NCBI GenBank assembly: GCA_002104895.1
Contig: MCFG01000490.1
Span: 1-43,545 of the forward strand
Direction: 5' to 3'
Source of the DNA: Anaeromyces robustus
Taxonomy: Eukaryota > Neocallimastigomycota > Neocallimastigomycetes > Neocallimastigales > Neocallimastigaceae
Length of the DNA: 43,545 nucleotides
In this document: positions 1 through 8,907 of the stretch, piece after piece
Layout of the letters: the number at the start of each line of letters is the position of its first letter
Numbering within the stretch: position 1 is the stretch's first letter
Made by a program: the position numbers and the translations under genes
The notes under the pieces: model-generated
Told to the model about the DNA's origin: nothing
Seen by the model: the letters and a program-made list of their open reading frames with translations, nothing else
Databases searched by the model: none

Positions 1-530
1 TTTGACGTGGATACATATTATGATAATTTAAGTGAAGAATGTATTGAAGAATCAAAATTCTGAAATTAGTAATAACTGTATTGCAATTACTTTAAGTAAT
101 TATAAAGAAAAATGTGCAAGTATTAAATCAGAATTATGTCAAACTTTTTATAATGATCCAAATCCATTAAAATATTATCCAATTTGTAGTCAATTTCCTC
201 AATATAAAGAATATCTTCAACCAAGTATAATTAATTTTTTTAAACAAAGTTTTGAACTTGAATGTTTAACAGATGAAAATGATAATTTATGTCCATATTC
301 TTTATCTAAAATTACAAAAGGAGACCATTCAGGGGTTTTAGAAGATAATTGTAAATCCAAAAAATGTACTGAATCTACAATTAAATCACTTAAAAATATT
401 AATATTGATCAATTTGCAGCTTATGAAAATTTATCATTTACTTCTGGATCATTTTCTTATGAAAACATTAACTTCAATTAATTCTTTAATTTCTATAATG
501 GAATCTGATGAATGTAAATCTATGCATTCA

Positions 531-581
<51 letters not shown>

Positions 582-656
582 AGTAATGCTAAATCTATTA
601 AAATTAATAATAATATTTTATTAATTATGTTAATTTTACTAATATTTTTTTATTAA
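1..656 (+). CDS. Cys-rich surface protein, C-terminal part, probably GPI-anchored, frameshifted
   Basis: Product not recognised. The gene runs off the left edge, so its N-terminus is missing. Three reading-frame segments follow one another (from base 1, from about 50, and from about 460). Each join is repaired by removing one base from a short A run (near 55 and near 455), which points to sequencing error or early decay. The middle segment is rich in Cys and Tyr (about nine cysteines in 110 residues), as in extracellular disulfide-bonded domains. It is followed by a Ser/Asn linker with an Asn run of about 17 and a final hydrophobic stretch rich in Ile and Leu ending at the stop. Cys-rich ectodomain, low-complexity linker and C-terminal hydrophobic tail is the layout of a fungal GPI-anchored wall protein. 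That role is inferred. Confidence 0.55.
529..583 (+). repeat. (AAT)n microsatellite coding for an Asn run
   Basis: About 18 AAT units inside the surface-protein gene. They are read in frame as poly-Asn just before the C-terminal hydrophobic tail. Confidence 0.9.
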
Positions 657-1309
657 ATAGAATTAAATAATTAAATTTGGTAAAATTTACTATCTCAGAT
701 AGATTTATTTTAAAAATAAAAAATAAAAAAAATATATATATACATATATTAATATTATTAAAATAAAAATAAAAATATATAAATTAGATTAAATTAAATA
801 ATTTATATTTATATATTTTTTAAAAACAAAACTTTTAAATGTATGATTAAAAATACATTAAATTAATAACAATATTTATTAAAAAAAATAATAATAATAA
901 TAATAATTTTTAATGTAAATCGTTACATATATAATTTTTTAAAATTAAAAAAAATTTTTTTATTCATTTAAAATTTATTAATTTTTGATATAAAATTATA
1001 TATTTAAACAAATATTTTTAAAAATTAAAAAAAAAAAAAAAATAATAAATAAATATTCTTCTTAAAAATATATAAATTAAAATAGGAATTATTAAAATAA
1101 TTTTAAAAAGTTTTAAAATATTTTTTAAAAATGGTATAATATATATAATATTATTAAAACAATGTTTTAAAAAATTTATATTAGCTATATAAAATAAATA
1201 TATAAAATATTTTAGTTACTATAATAATCTTTATTTTATTTATAAATAATAATACAATATTATATGCAATTTTTTTTTTTTTATTTTTTATTATAATAAT
1301 ATTAAATAA
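657..1309. other. AT-rich intergenic stretch
   Basis: Almost pure A/T with short A and T runs. No open frame and no RNA gene seen. It lies between the convergent ends of the surface-protein gene (+) and the methyltransferase (-), so it should hold both 3' ends. Confidence 0.7.
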
Positions 1310-2035
1310 TCAATGATTATTATTAATATTTGAAAATTCAATAACTTTTATATTTGAAGTATACAATATTTGTGATTCATCAAGAAATGGAAAAGTATCA
1401 ATAGTATATTCATTTAAAATTTTAAATCCATATTTTTCAAATATTTTTTTGACATGATTACCATTTATACCATTCTCATATTTATTAGTAATATAAGAAT
1501 TGGCAATATTAATATACATAATATTATCACATTCTGAATGAGCATATCTAAGATAACTTAATAAATAAATTGGAGATGATTTATCTATTTCAATAGTAAA
1601 ATTACCAGTTTCAGAGTCTATACACTTTTTATAGGTAATAGAAGAAGAGTTGATATTTTCGGTAAATAAATCGTAATCGAAAAATACAACGGAAAAAATT
1701 CCATTTATATTTTTAGAAATATTTTCGAGCATATCAAAAATGCTTGTATAGGTTAAATCATTTAAAGTAAAAAAACAAGAAACAACATCATAAGTATTGT
1801 CTAATTTTACATTTTCAATAGTATTTTGAAGGATTGAAATGCGATTACGAATTTCAGATTTTGAAACACGTTCGTTCAAAACTTTTATTTTTTCATGGTC
1901 TGGTTCCACACAAACAATTTTGCGGAAATTTTTCCATTTATGAATATCACCTCCATTTCCTGTTCCTATATCCAACAGTGTTCCTCTATACTTATTGAGT
2001 ATATTTTGCTTAATCCTATTATGATACTTTCGCAT
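1310..2035 (-). CDS. mRNA cap guanine-N7 methyltransferase domain of a viral/plasmid-type capping enzyme
   Basis: A 241-residue class I SAM-dependent methyltransferase. The SAM-binding motif I is at residues 20-34 (LLDIGTGNGGDIHKW), followed by the acidic end of strand 2 (VCVEPDHEKI, 41-50) and a later VVSCFFTLND segment resembling the cap-methyltransferase core. The GG-D-hKW form is typical of cap N7-methyltransferases, including the C-terminal domain of poxvirus and asfarvirus capping enzymes and the yeast linear-plasmid enzyme. The frame is open upstream of the Met through about 100 more bases into the end of the guanylyltransferase ORF. The N-terminal MRKYHN therefore looks like an internal conserved motif, not a true start. 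A 2-bp insertion at about 2134-2137 separates the two domains. It should act with the neighbouring triphosphatase-guanylyltransferase in capping. Confidence 0.85.
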   Translation of the reverse strand: MRKYHNRIKQNILNKYRGTLLDIGTGNGGDIHKWKNFRKIVCVEPDHEKIKVLNERVSKSEIRNRISILQNTIENVKLDNTYDVVSCFFTLNDLTYTSIFDMLENISKNINGIFSVVFFDYDLFTENINSSSITYKKCIDSETGNFTIEIDKSSPIYLLSYLRYAHSECDNIMYINIANSYITNKYENGINGNHVKKIFEKYGFKILNEYTIDTFPFLDESQILYTSNIKVIEFSNINNNH

Positions 2036-2112
2036 TAAAACGGTGGATACAGGTAAAAAAATTTCAATATTTATTTTCTGGTAAGAAGCAATTAATATAC
2101 TATTAAAAGTAT

Positions 2113-3432
2113 TTATACTATTGGAAGTATACTTATATCTTTTCGTACTTTAACTAGGGTTTTATTATCTAAATTTATTTCGACTATAAAAGGAATTTTT
2201 TTCTCTCTGACTAAACGGTAACGAACATCACGTTTATCGCTTAACACATAATTAACATTTTCTATTTGTTTTTTATAATAATAATGGTTAGTATTTACCT
2301 TGGTTGGATTATTTTCATTACTTTCATCTTTTTTATAATACAATTTTTTATGTTGATGGTATAATTGACATACTTTTTTATATTCGGGTAAGGATAAATT
2401 TAATTTGGTTTTCTTTACTAAAGTTTTTTTAGCATAAAAATATCTTCCATCAAATCTAAGATCTACCGTATTTATTGTTTTTATTTTATAAACATTCAAA
2501 TTATCATAATAAGATGATCTTCCGTCCGTAATAATGATTCCATCATTTGGAATGGATTTAGTATCATTTTCTTTAGTCATAGAAATTACAAAATTTTGTA
2601 AATCGGCAAAGTTGAAACATTTGATAATATCTTTTTTAACTATTTTATTGTTAAAATCTTGAAAATTTAACTTGTTAAGAATACTTACCCGATCTGAATA
2701 AGATTTATTTCTCAAGTCGTCGTTGTAATAAATGACATCGAATGAAATAAATATATCATTAATAAATTCACAATCAAATACAATGTAACAATCCTTCCCA
2801 CGACTTTGTCCAACATATTCCACACGTAAATTTTCAGAAATACTAAACATTAAATTATTGATGATAATTATTAATCTACGAAATCCATCGGTTTTAGCAG
2901 CAACGTAAAATGTACCATGAATCAAATTTTCTGCTTCTTTGAATAAGATATCTAGAGAAGGAGTGATTGGTTTTTGAAATTCGAAATTCCGCAGCAATGA
3001 GAATAAATAATCCAAAACAAAATTTGAGCAATCTAGTGAAAACATTATCGTATGAATCCTATTTACTATATCCTCTTTTTCTTGATTAACGTTGTTAGCT
3101 AATTCTATTTCCAATTGGCTTATATCATTAAAAACAGTCATATCTATACGGACACCATTTTTACTTAAAAAAGAACGTCTTCTTTTAACAGTAGGTGGAA
3201 TATTTTCTAATATGATTTTCGAAAACTCTATATCTCTTTTATACACATCTCTAACTCTTATATAATTTACATATTTATTTTCGATATTATTTTCCTCATT
3301 ATCATTGTCAATATCATTTTCATTGTCACTTTCCATTTCATTACTAATAAAATTTTTCATTTCACTGTAATTGTTATCGTCTATTTCACTGTCATCCTCA
3401 TTTTCTATGTCACTGTCATCATCATCTTCCAT
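2113..3432 (-). CDS. mRNA capping enzyme: RNA triphosphatase + guanylyltransferase, viral/plasmid type
   Basis: Start taken at the ATG at 3432 (MEDDDD...); the frame is open to 3486 but overlaps the upstream gene. After an acidic Asp/Glu/Asn N-terminus of about 55 residues comes a tunnel-fold triphosphatase-like section (KRRRSFLSKNGVRIDM, then LEIELA with the Glu-x-Glu metal-binding pattern). The guanylyltransferase follows with all core nucleotidyltransferase motifs: KTDG (motif I, the GMP-accepting Lys at about residue 180), FDCEF (III), DGIIIT (IV) and YKIKTINTVDLRF (V). The ORF ends at motif VI, where a 2-bp AT insertion creates an early stop and separates the methyltransferase. Triphosphatase-guanylyltransferase fusion is known from poxvirus, asfarvirus and yeast killer-plasmid enzymes; ordinary fungal capping proteins are separate. 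Intact over 440 codons, so perhaps functional or only recently broken. Confidence 0.85.
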   Translation of the reverse strand: MEDDDDSDIENEDDSEIDDNNYSEMKNFISNEMESDNENDIDNDNEENNIENKYVNYIRVRDVYKRDIEFSKIILENIPPTVKRRRSFLSKNGVRIDMTVFNDISQLEIELANNVNQEKEDIVNRIHTIMFSLDCSNFVLDYLFSLLRNFEFQKPITPSLDILFKEAENLIHGTFYVAAKTDGFRRLIIIINNLMFSISENLRVEYVGQSRGKDCYIVFDCEFINDIFISFDVIYYNDDLRNKSYSDRVSILNKLNFQDFNNKIVKKDIIKCFNFADLQNFVISMTKENDTKSIPNDGIIITDGRSSYYDNLNVYKIKTINTVDLRFDGRYFYAKKTLVKKTKLNLSLPEYKKVCQLYHQHKKLYYKKDESNENNPTKVNTNHYYYKKQIENVNYVLSDKRDVRYRLVREKKIPFIVEINLDNKTLVKVRKDISILPIV

Positions 3433-3439
3433 TTCATGG

Positions 3440-3877
3440 TCATATGACAATTTCTTGTGAAGTATCAACCGTATATATATCATCATTTTCAGTATTATAA
3501 TCGGCTAAAATATTCTCTGCTGTCATAATTAAATGACCATTATCCGCAATTTTAAATTCTACATTTAATTCATGAGCATTAATATCTTCAGTATCAGGAA
3601 TTGTAGTAGTAGAATACCATCTGACATGACTTTTATTAAATTCTTTATGACAGATTACCAATTGACCAGTTTCTAATATTCCAAAGAACCATGGATTGGA
3701 TGTATTTAAAGTTGAAATATACGAACCAAAGTAGTTTATACCATTACCTTCATCTGTTTTTGGATTTGGTGCTTTTAACACATCTCCCATAACCATAAAA
3801 TTACTAATTCCACGTTGTGAATCTATTTTCGTTTTCAATATATCGTTTTCTAAAATATGAAAACCGTTTACATTTTC
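3440..3877 (-). CDS. Lectin-like C-terminal segment of a secreted protein
   Basis: Open frame for about 146 residues, with no convincing ATG of its own; it reads in from the hairpin at 3860-3902. It has repeated beta-type elements of the form 'WFFGILETGQLVICHKE' and 'FKIADNGHLIMTAENI', each with a G-x-L core. They resemble the repeats of bulb-type (B-lectin, mannose-binding) domains, in which Q-x-D-G-N-L-V-L-Y units form a beta prism. The frame follows the preceding ORF by a one-base offset in an A4 run, so this is probably the C-terminus of one long secreted protein starting at 6550. It stops only 7 nt before the capping-enzyme ATG. The lectin call rests on pattern likeness alone. Confidence 0.45.
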   Translation of the reverse strand, partial: ENVNGFHILENDILKTKIDSQRGISNFMVMGDVLKAPNPKTDEGNGINYFGSYISTLNTSNPWFFGILETGQLVICHKEFNKSHVRWYSTTTIPDTEDINAHELNVEFKIADNGHLIMTAENILADYNTENDDIYTVDTSQEIVI

Positions 3878-3902
3878 TTTATAAGAAAATGTAAACGGTT
3901 TT
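3860..3902. repeat. Perfect 20-bp inverted repeat (43-nt hairpin) at a frame break
   Basis: Arms 3860-3879 and 3883-3902 are exact reverse complements with a 3-nt loop. The hairpin sits where the long secreted-protein gene changes frame. It could have arisen by template switching, or it could promote indels. Confidence 0.9.
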
Positions 3903-4831
3903 ATTTATAATAAATTTATTAGTTTGATATTGTGTATATTCTGAGGTATAAAATTCTACATGATCCCCTCTAAGACCATCTTTTACTCCACAAGCCCATA
4001 TAGCTGCTTCAGACAAAAATAAAGGTGTTACTTCGTATGAATAACAACCACCGTCAACGGGTTGATTAGTAATACTTTGTGATATTTGAAAAGCAATAGT
4101 TTCTGATGAAACGTTATTAACTGTATTATCTATAGATTTAGTCTTTGCTTCTTCAACAGATATTTCTTGCATGACTGAATTAGAATAACTATTACCAAAT
4201 GTTCTACCATTAGAATTAGTAGCTGAACTGGATTGTTCCGTTGTCCAGCCATTTTCAGAAGTATACGCATTAGATAAAAGATTTGAAATACTATCACTTC
4301 TAGAATCTTCTTTAGATGAAGATTCATTATGTCCTAAAGTGTAAGCATTGGAATAACCTTTAGTGTTTTCAGTTTGATCCATGACACTATGTGAATGTGA
4401 ATTATATTCTGAATTCTCTTTAGAATTAATTATGCCACCACCACTTGACGAACCTTCAACCTCTGTATTACTATTACTACGTGTACCGGCCAAAGCCATA
4501 ACTAAATTAGCACGTTCTTCTCTCTCTGTAAAATATACTTGCATATCGTAATTATAATTAGCTAAATTATATTGTGTTTGTTCATTCCTTTTATTCCAGT
4601 ATTCAGTTTGATTGAAATTTTTCCAATTCCACTTTTCAGTTTGTTGAAAATTCTTCCAATTCCAAGCTTCTGTTTGATTATAATTAACACTATTCCAATA
4701 ATTGGTTTGATCATAATTTTTTTGACTCCATTTTTCAGTTTGGTCATAATTTTTTTGACTCCATTTTTCAGTTTGATCATAATTTCTTTGGCTCCATTTT
4801 TCAGTTTGATCATAGTTTTTTTTGATTCCAT
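3879..4831 (-). CDS. Secreted repeat protein, third frame segment (11-residue repeats, Ser/Asn-rich region)
   Basis: Not recognised. It continues the repeat region of the ORF ending at 4810 after a one-base slip in a T8 run (about 4818). It opens with eight 11-residue repeats of the pattern QTExWNxxNYx (up to about 4590). Next come a short charged segment, then about 130 residues rich in Ser, Asn and Thr with alternating polar and aliphatic residues, and a compact Cys-containing section (FQISQSITN... GGCYSYEVTPLFLSEAAIWACGVKD). It ends at a stop inside the 3860-3902 hairpin. The Ser/Thr alternation resembles the tail of the first segment (5528-6550), as if the two halves were related. No enzymatic motif seen. 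Confidence 0.5.
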
Positions 4832-5010
4832 TTTTCAGTTTGCTTATAATTTTTATCATTCCAATAATCAGTTTGATAATAATTTTTCCAGTTCCAAGAT
4901 TCGGTTTGATTTTGACTGTTGTTACTCCACTTTTCACTTTGATAATAATTTTGCCAATTCCAAGATTCAGTTTGATTATGATTTTTATCATTCCATCTTT
5001 CATCATTGAT
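4590..5010 (-). repeat. 33-bp tandem repeat coding for about thirteen 11-residue units
   Basis: On the minus strand about thirteen units share Q-T-E-x-W-N-x-x-N-Y-x. The central four (4690-4830) are nearly identical at DNA level; the outer ones have drifted. An 11-residue period fits helical hendecad repeats. Trp, Tyr and Gln recur at fixed positions. Confidence 0.85.
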
Positions 5011-5550
5011 CGCTTGTCCTCCAGATACCAAGGTTTGTCCAGCTTGAGATGCTGAATCAATATTTTTTCTTTTACTTCTTTTATTTATATTTTTACCTGC
5101 ATTTTTAGCTACATTTTTGGCAGTATCTTTTGTAGCTTTTTTAGCTAATTTTTTAGCAATTTGTTTACCAACATACTTTCCTACTTGTTTTATTCCTTGT
5201 TTGATAAGATATCTAGATAGCTGTTGAGCTGCAAATTCAACAACTATAGGAACTAATGGTGCAAGAAATGGTAAAATTCTTTTTTCTAAATGAGTTTGAT
5301 TATTGTATAAAGTAATTTCTTCATTTTCATAATTAACTAATACAAATCTTTTATTTTTATCGTTATTCTTGTAGTTAGTATTTTCATCAATATAACGAAT
5401 TCTACCTATTTCTTCATATTGATTATTATGATAATCATAATCATCTTTACTTAAAAAACTATATTCATTAGTATCGGAATGTTCTTTATATCCACTCCAA
5501 TTAATTTCATCACTTGAACCTGTAGTGTCAGTTATGGCGTGTGTTATCAT
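4810..5550 (-). CDS. Secreted repeat protein, middle frame segment with cationic helix
   Basis: A 246-residue frame overlapping the end of the first segment by 23 nt. An ATG lies at 5550, but an in-frame stop just upstream means it could be either a true start or the continuation after a one-base shift. Order: acidic/Asn-rich stretch (1-75), hydrophobic segment (ILPFLAPLVPIVVEFAAQQL, about 90-110), a long Lys/Ala-rich amphipathic helix (about 115-155), a dibasic cluster (NKRSKRK), then the first 11-residue QTExWN repeats. It ends where an A8 run shifts the frame into the next segment. Hydrophobic plus cationic helix suggests membrane contact, and the dibasic sites suggest kexin processing. 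Both are inferences. Confidence 0.5.
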   Translation of the reverse strand: MITHAITDTTGSSDEINWSGYKEHSDTNEYSFLSKDDYDYHNNQYEEIGRIRYIDENTNYKNNDKNKRFVLVNYENEEITLYNNQTHLEKRILPFLAPLVPIVVEFAAQQLSRYLIKQGIKQVGKYVGKQIAKKLAKKATKDTAKNVAKNAGKNINKRSKRKNIDSASQAGQTLVSGGQAINDERWNDKNHNQTESWNWQNYYQSEKWSNNSQNQTESWNWKNYYQTDYWNDKNYKQTEKWNQKKL

Positions 5551-6550
5551 CTTCGGTTATACCATGAATAACTGATTGTGAATATTCTGTATTAAAAGTA
5601 AAACTATTATCGGAAGATTCGTTTGTAGAATTAGAATGAGCTAACGTTACTGCTAATTCTAAAGTACTAGTATCGGTGTCTGATTCAGAATGTGTAATAG
5701 TATTACCATTAGTTAAAGAAGATGCCACTTCAATGGTATTAGAAATTTCATCGCTTAAAGTATCAGTATTACTTTCAATATTACCTATAGTATGTGTTGA
5801 AACCTCACCATTAGAAGTTGTAATAGAAATTTGATTTTCTTTTGTAGAAGAAATTAGCACATTACATAAAACATTACACCCTTCACAATTATTTACTGCT
5901 CCACATTCAGTAAAACCTTTGGGAATACTATTAATAACAGGACCTAAAGAATCCGGTAAATTAACTACAACACCTGTAGCATATCTAGCATTAGGTAAAC
6001 AATTGTCAACCCCAACAATTAATGATGCATGATATGGATTAAAAGCTGGATTTACACTAACTAATGGAATACATTTTTGTTTAGTATTCTTCAACTTATC
6101 ATAAATTCTATTAATATAAGTAGTGGTTCTATTTTTAAAATCACTAATAGTATCGTTACCTCTTGAATATGGATTATCAATAATACTATTTTCATCAATA
6201 TAAACAGTATCTGTATTGTTTTTATTATCATTATTATCTTTATTATCATTAGAGTTTTCAACACTTCTTTTTCTTAATTTATCTTGAATACTAGATATGT
6301 CATAATATATACCGATACTATTAACCATCGTACTATTATCACACCAAGAAACTCCATACCAAATTGGACCTAATACTTTCGCATATTCTTCAATTGTTTT
6401 AGCGTAAACAACATTGCCTTCATTATCAAAATATGCCGAATCATAAACTTTAGATACACCGTTATAATTGTATCGGCAAAATACTCTTGATTCTTTTGCT
6501 AAAATACAATTAGCAAAGAATATAAAAAATGTAGAAATAAAAAATTTCAT
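5528..6550 (-). CDS. Secreted protein, N-terminal segment with signal peptide
   Basis: Start is the ATG at 6550, preceded by an AT-rich leader. Residues 1-18 (MKFFISTFFIFFANCILA) form a clear signal peptide. The next 75 residues include paired cysteines and aromatic residues. A kexin-type site (LRKRS) lies at residues 92-96, followed by an Asn/Asp linker. A Cys-rich block (CGAVNNCEGCNVLCNV, about 218-233) comes next, then about 100 residues rich in Ser, Thr and Asn with strand-like alternation. The protein is exported but its function is unknown. The frame ends at 5528 and coding sense continues in the 4810-5550 frame. The whole locus (3440-6550) looks like one protein of about 1,000 residues with three single-base breaks. 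Confidence 0.65.
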   Translation of the reverse strand: MKFFISTFFIFFANCILAKESRVFCRYNYNGVSKVYDSAYFDNEGNVVYAKTIEEYAKVLGPIWYGVSWCDNSTMVNSIGIYYDISSIQDKLRKRSVENSNDNKDNNDNKNNTDTVYIDENSIIDNPYSRGNDTISDFKNRTTTYINRIYDKLKNTKQKCIPLVSVNPAFNPYHASLIVGVDNCLPNARYATGVVVNLPDSLGPVINSIPKGFTECGAVNNCEGCNVLCNVLISSTKENQISITTSNGEVSTHTIGNIESNTDTLSDEISNTIEVASSLTNGNTITHSESDTDTSTLELAVTLAHSNSTNESSDNSFTFNTEYSQSVIHGITEDDNTRHN

Positions 6551-7208
6551 AATATTATTTTATTATAATATTATTTTATGATAATATTTTTGTAATGAAT
6601 AAAAAAATGATAAAAAATCATTTTATTATTATTTTTTTTTTAATATAATGTATCATTTAATAATACATTAAATTAATATATTGGTGATAATAACAATAAT
6701 AATAATGTTATATAATACTAAATAAATATTCATCAAGTCTAAAAAAAAAAAAAAAAAAAAAAAAAAGTAATATATATTAATAATTTTTTATACTATTAAA
6801 GTTTGATTAAATTTTAATTAAAGAATATTTAAATTAATGAATTGAATAAAAACTTTAGATAAAAACGAAAATAAATAAAAATATTTACACTAAATAATAA
6901 ATTTTAAATATATATTGTAATAATTAAATGGTTTAAATTTTTTAAAAAAAAAAAAAATTATTCCTTGAAATTTAATTTTAAAAAATATTACATTATTATT
7001 TAATATATAATTTAATAATAATAATACAATAATAGTAATAATAATACAAAAAATAAAAAAGTAGAAAAAAAAAATAGGATTTAAAGATAAATTATAATTC
7101 AAATATTTAAATTTAAAAAATAAAAAACATTTATTTTAAATAATAATACTTTCAATGTTTATATTTATTAAAAAATAAATTACTTATTATTAATTAAAAT
7201 ATTTATTA
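6551..7208. other. AT-rich intergenic stretch with poly-A
   Basis: Upstream region of the secreted-protein gene and downstream region of the gene ending at 7209. It contains an A26 run at 6741-6766 and otherwise A/T mixture. No coding frame with non-random composition is seen. Confidence 0.7.
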
Positions 7209-8172
7209 TTAATAATATTTGACTTTAAAAAGATTATTAAATTTTTTATTGGATGTTGACCTAATTGTAGAATAAAATAGTTCATTATATTCCTCTGGCC
7301 ATTCTTCCTCCCAATCTTGTTTACAATCATTTTCAGTATGTTCAAAACATAGGGTATTTTCTTGAGGATCATAGGTTAATGGTAAATATTCTTTTGTTAA
7401 TTCTATTAAAATAGAAATAATAAATTTAGACTCATTATTATACATTAAGCATCCAATAATACAACATCTTATCATCATATTATTAAAATAATTATCTTCA
7501 AGTGAATCAATTTCACTTTTATAAATTATATAATCAGGATTTTTTAACATTTTTGGAAGTTCAATATCATTTAAATAGTTTGTAGCAAATGTTGTGGCAA
7601 ATGTATCTACTTCTTCATATGAATAATAATATGTATTAGGAAATAGATGAAAAGTTTTTGTTAAATTATGGTTAATATTAAATAAATCCTTGTTACCAAA
7701 CCATAAATCATCTTTTTTAAAATAAGCAGTATCTTCTCTATCCTTTTTTATTTTATCTTTAATTAAGTTATATTCATCTTCATTAATTATCTCAAAATTA
7801 CTTAAATCTTTAGGAAAATTATACTTTTCGAAATAATAATTAAATAATTTATATTTATCTTCAATAGAAGTTTTATCTTGTAAAAGGTATAACAATTCAT
7901 CTCCACAAATACTATTAAATAATTTCTCTATATTTTCATCAGGATGTTTAAAATAAAAAACATTAGGTTTATAAATTATTAAAGAATATTTATTTAATAA
8001 ATTTATAGGATAATATGGTTTGATACGAAAATCTCTAAAACAATAATCATTTTCAAAATTATTAATGACATTAGATATTATATATTCTAAAGCTTTAATA
8101 TCTCTATCAAAATAACTTTTTATTCTATATGAAAAATAAAATTTACCTATATATTTATTTATTAATATTTAT
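7209..8172 (-). CDS. Uncharacterised protein, C-terminal frame
   Basis: Not recognised. Open frame of about 320 codons. It has no good ATG near its 5' end and the frame runs up to the stop of the 8155-8715 ORF, one base out of phase. The two are therefore probably one gene of about 500 residues with a frameshift in the AAATAAATATA stretch near 8155. The sequence has normal protein texture: mixed charge, many Tyr, Asn and Phe, an 'MMIRCCIIGCLMYNNESKFIISILIELTK' hydrophobic helix and an acidic/Trp segment (DWEEEWPEEYNELF) near the C-terminus. No signal peptide and no catalytic motif seen. Confidence 0.5.
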
Positions 8173-8715
8173 TATATTAATATTTTCTTTAAAATAAAAC
8201 ATTTCAACGAAAACCATATAAATTATTAAATCATAAGGTAAATCATCAGATTTAAAAAAATCAAGAATTTTATATGAAATGTGGTTATATTTTAATAAAT
8301 AATACAATGGAAGATTTGAATAGTCATCTAAATATTTTAAAACATCGTAATTAATATTATCATTAACCAATTTATTTACAATGTATTCATTTAATAATAA
8401 TAGCGTAAATCCTTTAGAATTATCATCATTTTTTTTATATAAATGAAAGAATCTTTCATAGTGTTTATCATCATATTTTTTATATAAATGAATGAATCTT
8501 TCATATTGTTTATCATTATATATTTTAAAATATTGATTGTTCATTAAACTTATATCTATTACATATTCATGATATTTTACATTTTTATATCTAAATAAAG
8601 GTTCATATAGATATATTCCTTTTAAAGAAAGATTATACAATAAATCAAAATCACATGAATCACTTTTTAATTCTTTGAAAAATTGGGTTGTATTTTTTTC
8701 TTTCTCTATATCCAT
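8155..8715 (-). CDS. Uncharacterised protein, N-terminal frame with small internal duplication
   Basis: Not recognised. ATG at 8715 (MDIEKEKNTTQFFKELKS), no signal peptide. Residues about 66-95 hold a 14-residue tandem duplication (DKQYERFIHLYKKY then DDKHYERFFHLYKKN). The C-terminal half has an 'LDDYSNLPLYYLLKYNHISYKILDFF' segment that faintly recalls an ankyrin repeat, and similar helix pairs occur in the first half. That is a weak likeness only. It ends in an Ile/Asn-rich tail at a stop created in an AATAAATAAATA run; the next frame continues downstream to 7209. Confidence 0.5.
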   Translation of the reverse strand: MDIEKEKNTTQFFKELKSDSCDFDLLYNLSLKGIYLYEPLFRYKNVKYHEYVIDISLMNNQYFKIYNDKQYERFIHLYKKYDDKHYERFFHLYKKNDDNSKGFTLLLLNEYIVNKLVNDNINYDVLKYLDDYSNLPLYYLLKYNHISYKILDFFKSDDLPYDLIIYMVFVEMFYFKENINIININK

Positions 8716-8823
8716 TTATTTTATCACAACTATAATAAAGAAAATAAAAATCATTTTATATTATCATTTTTTCCTTTTTTCATATTCATTTATTATATTT
8801 AATTTTATAATTGATTGTCCTTG

Positions 8824-8848
<25 letters not shown>
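8824..8848 (+). repeat. Poly-A run (A25)
   Basis: Uninterrupted A homopolymer just before the pentanucleotide satellite. Confidence 0.95.
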
Positions 8849-8854
<6 letters not shown>

Positions 8855-8907
8855 TTTATGTAATCTTTCAAGCAAATATTTCTATATTAAAGTATTTTCA
8901 TCCATAT

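Noticed and set aside
4572-5055. Hydrophobic open frames on the plus strand, looking like membrane proteins
   Set aside because: They are antisense shadows of the 33-bp QTExWN repeat; the minus-strand sense has the conserved repeat.
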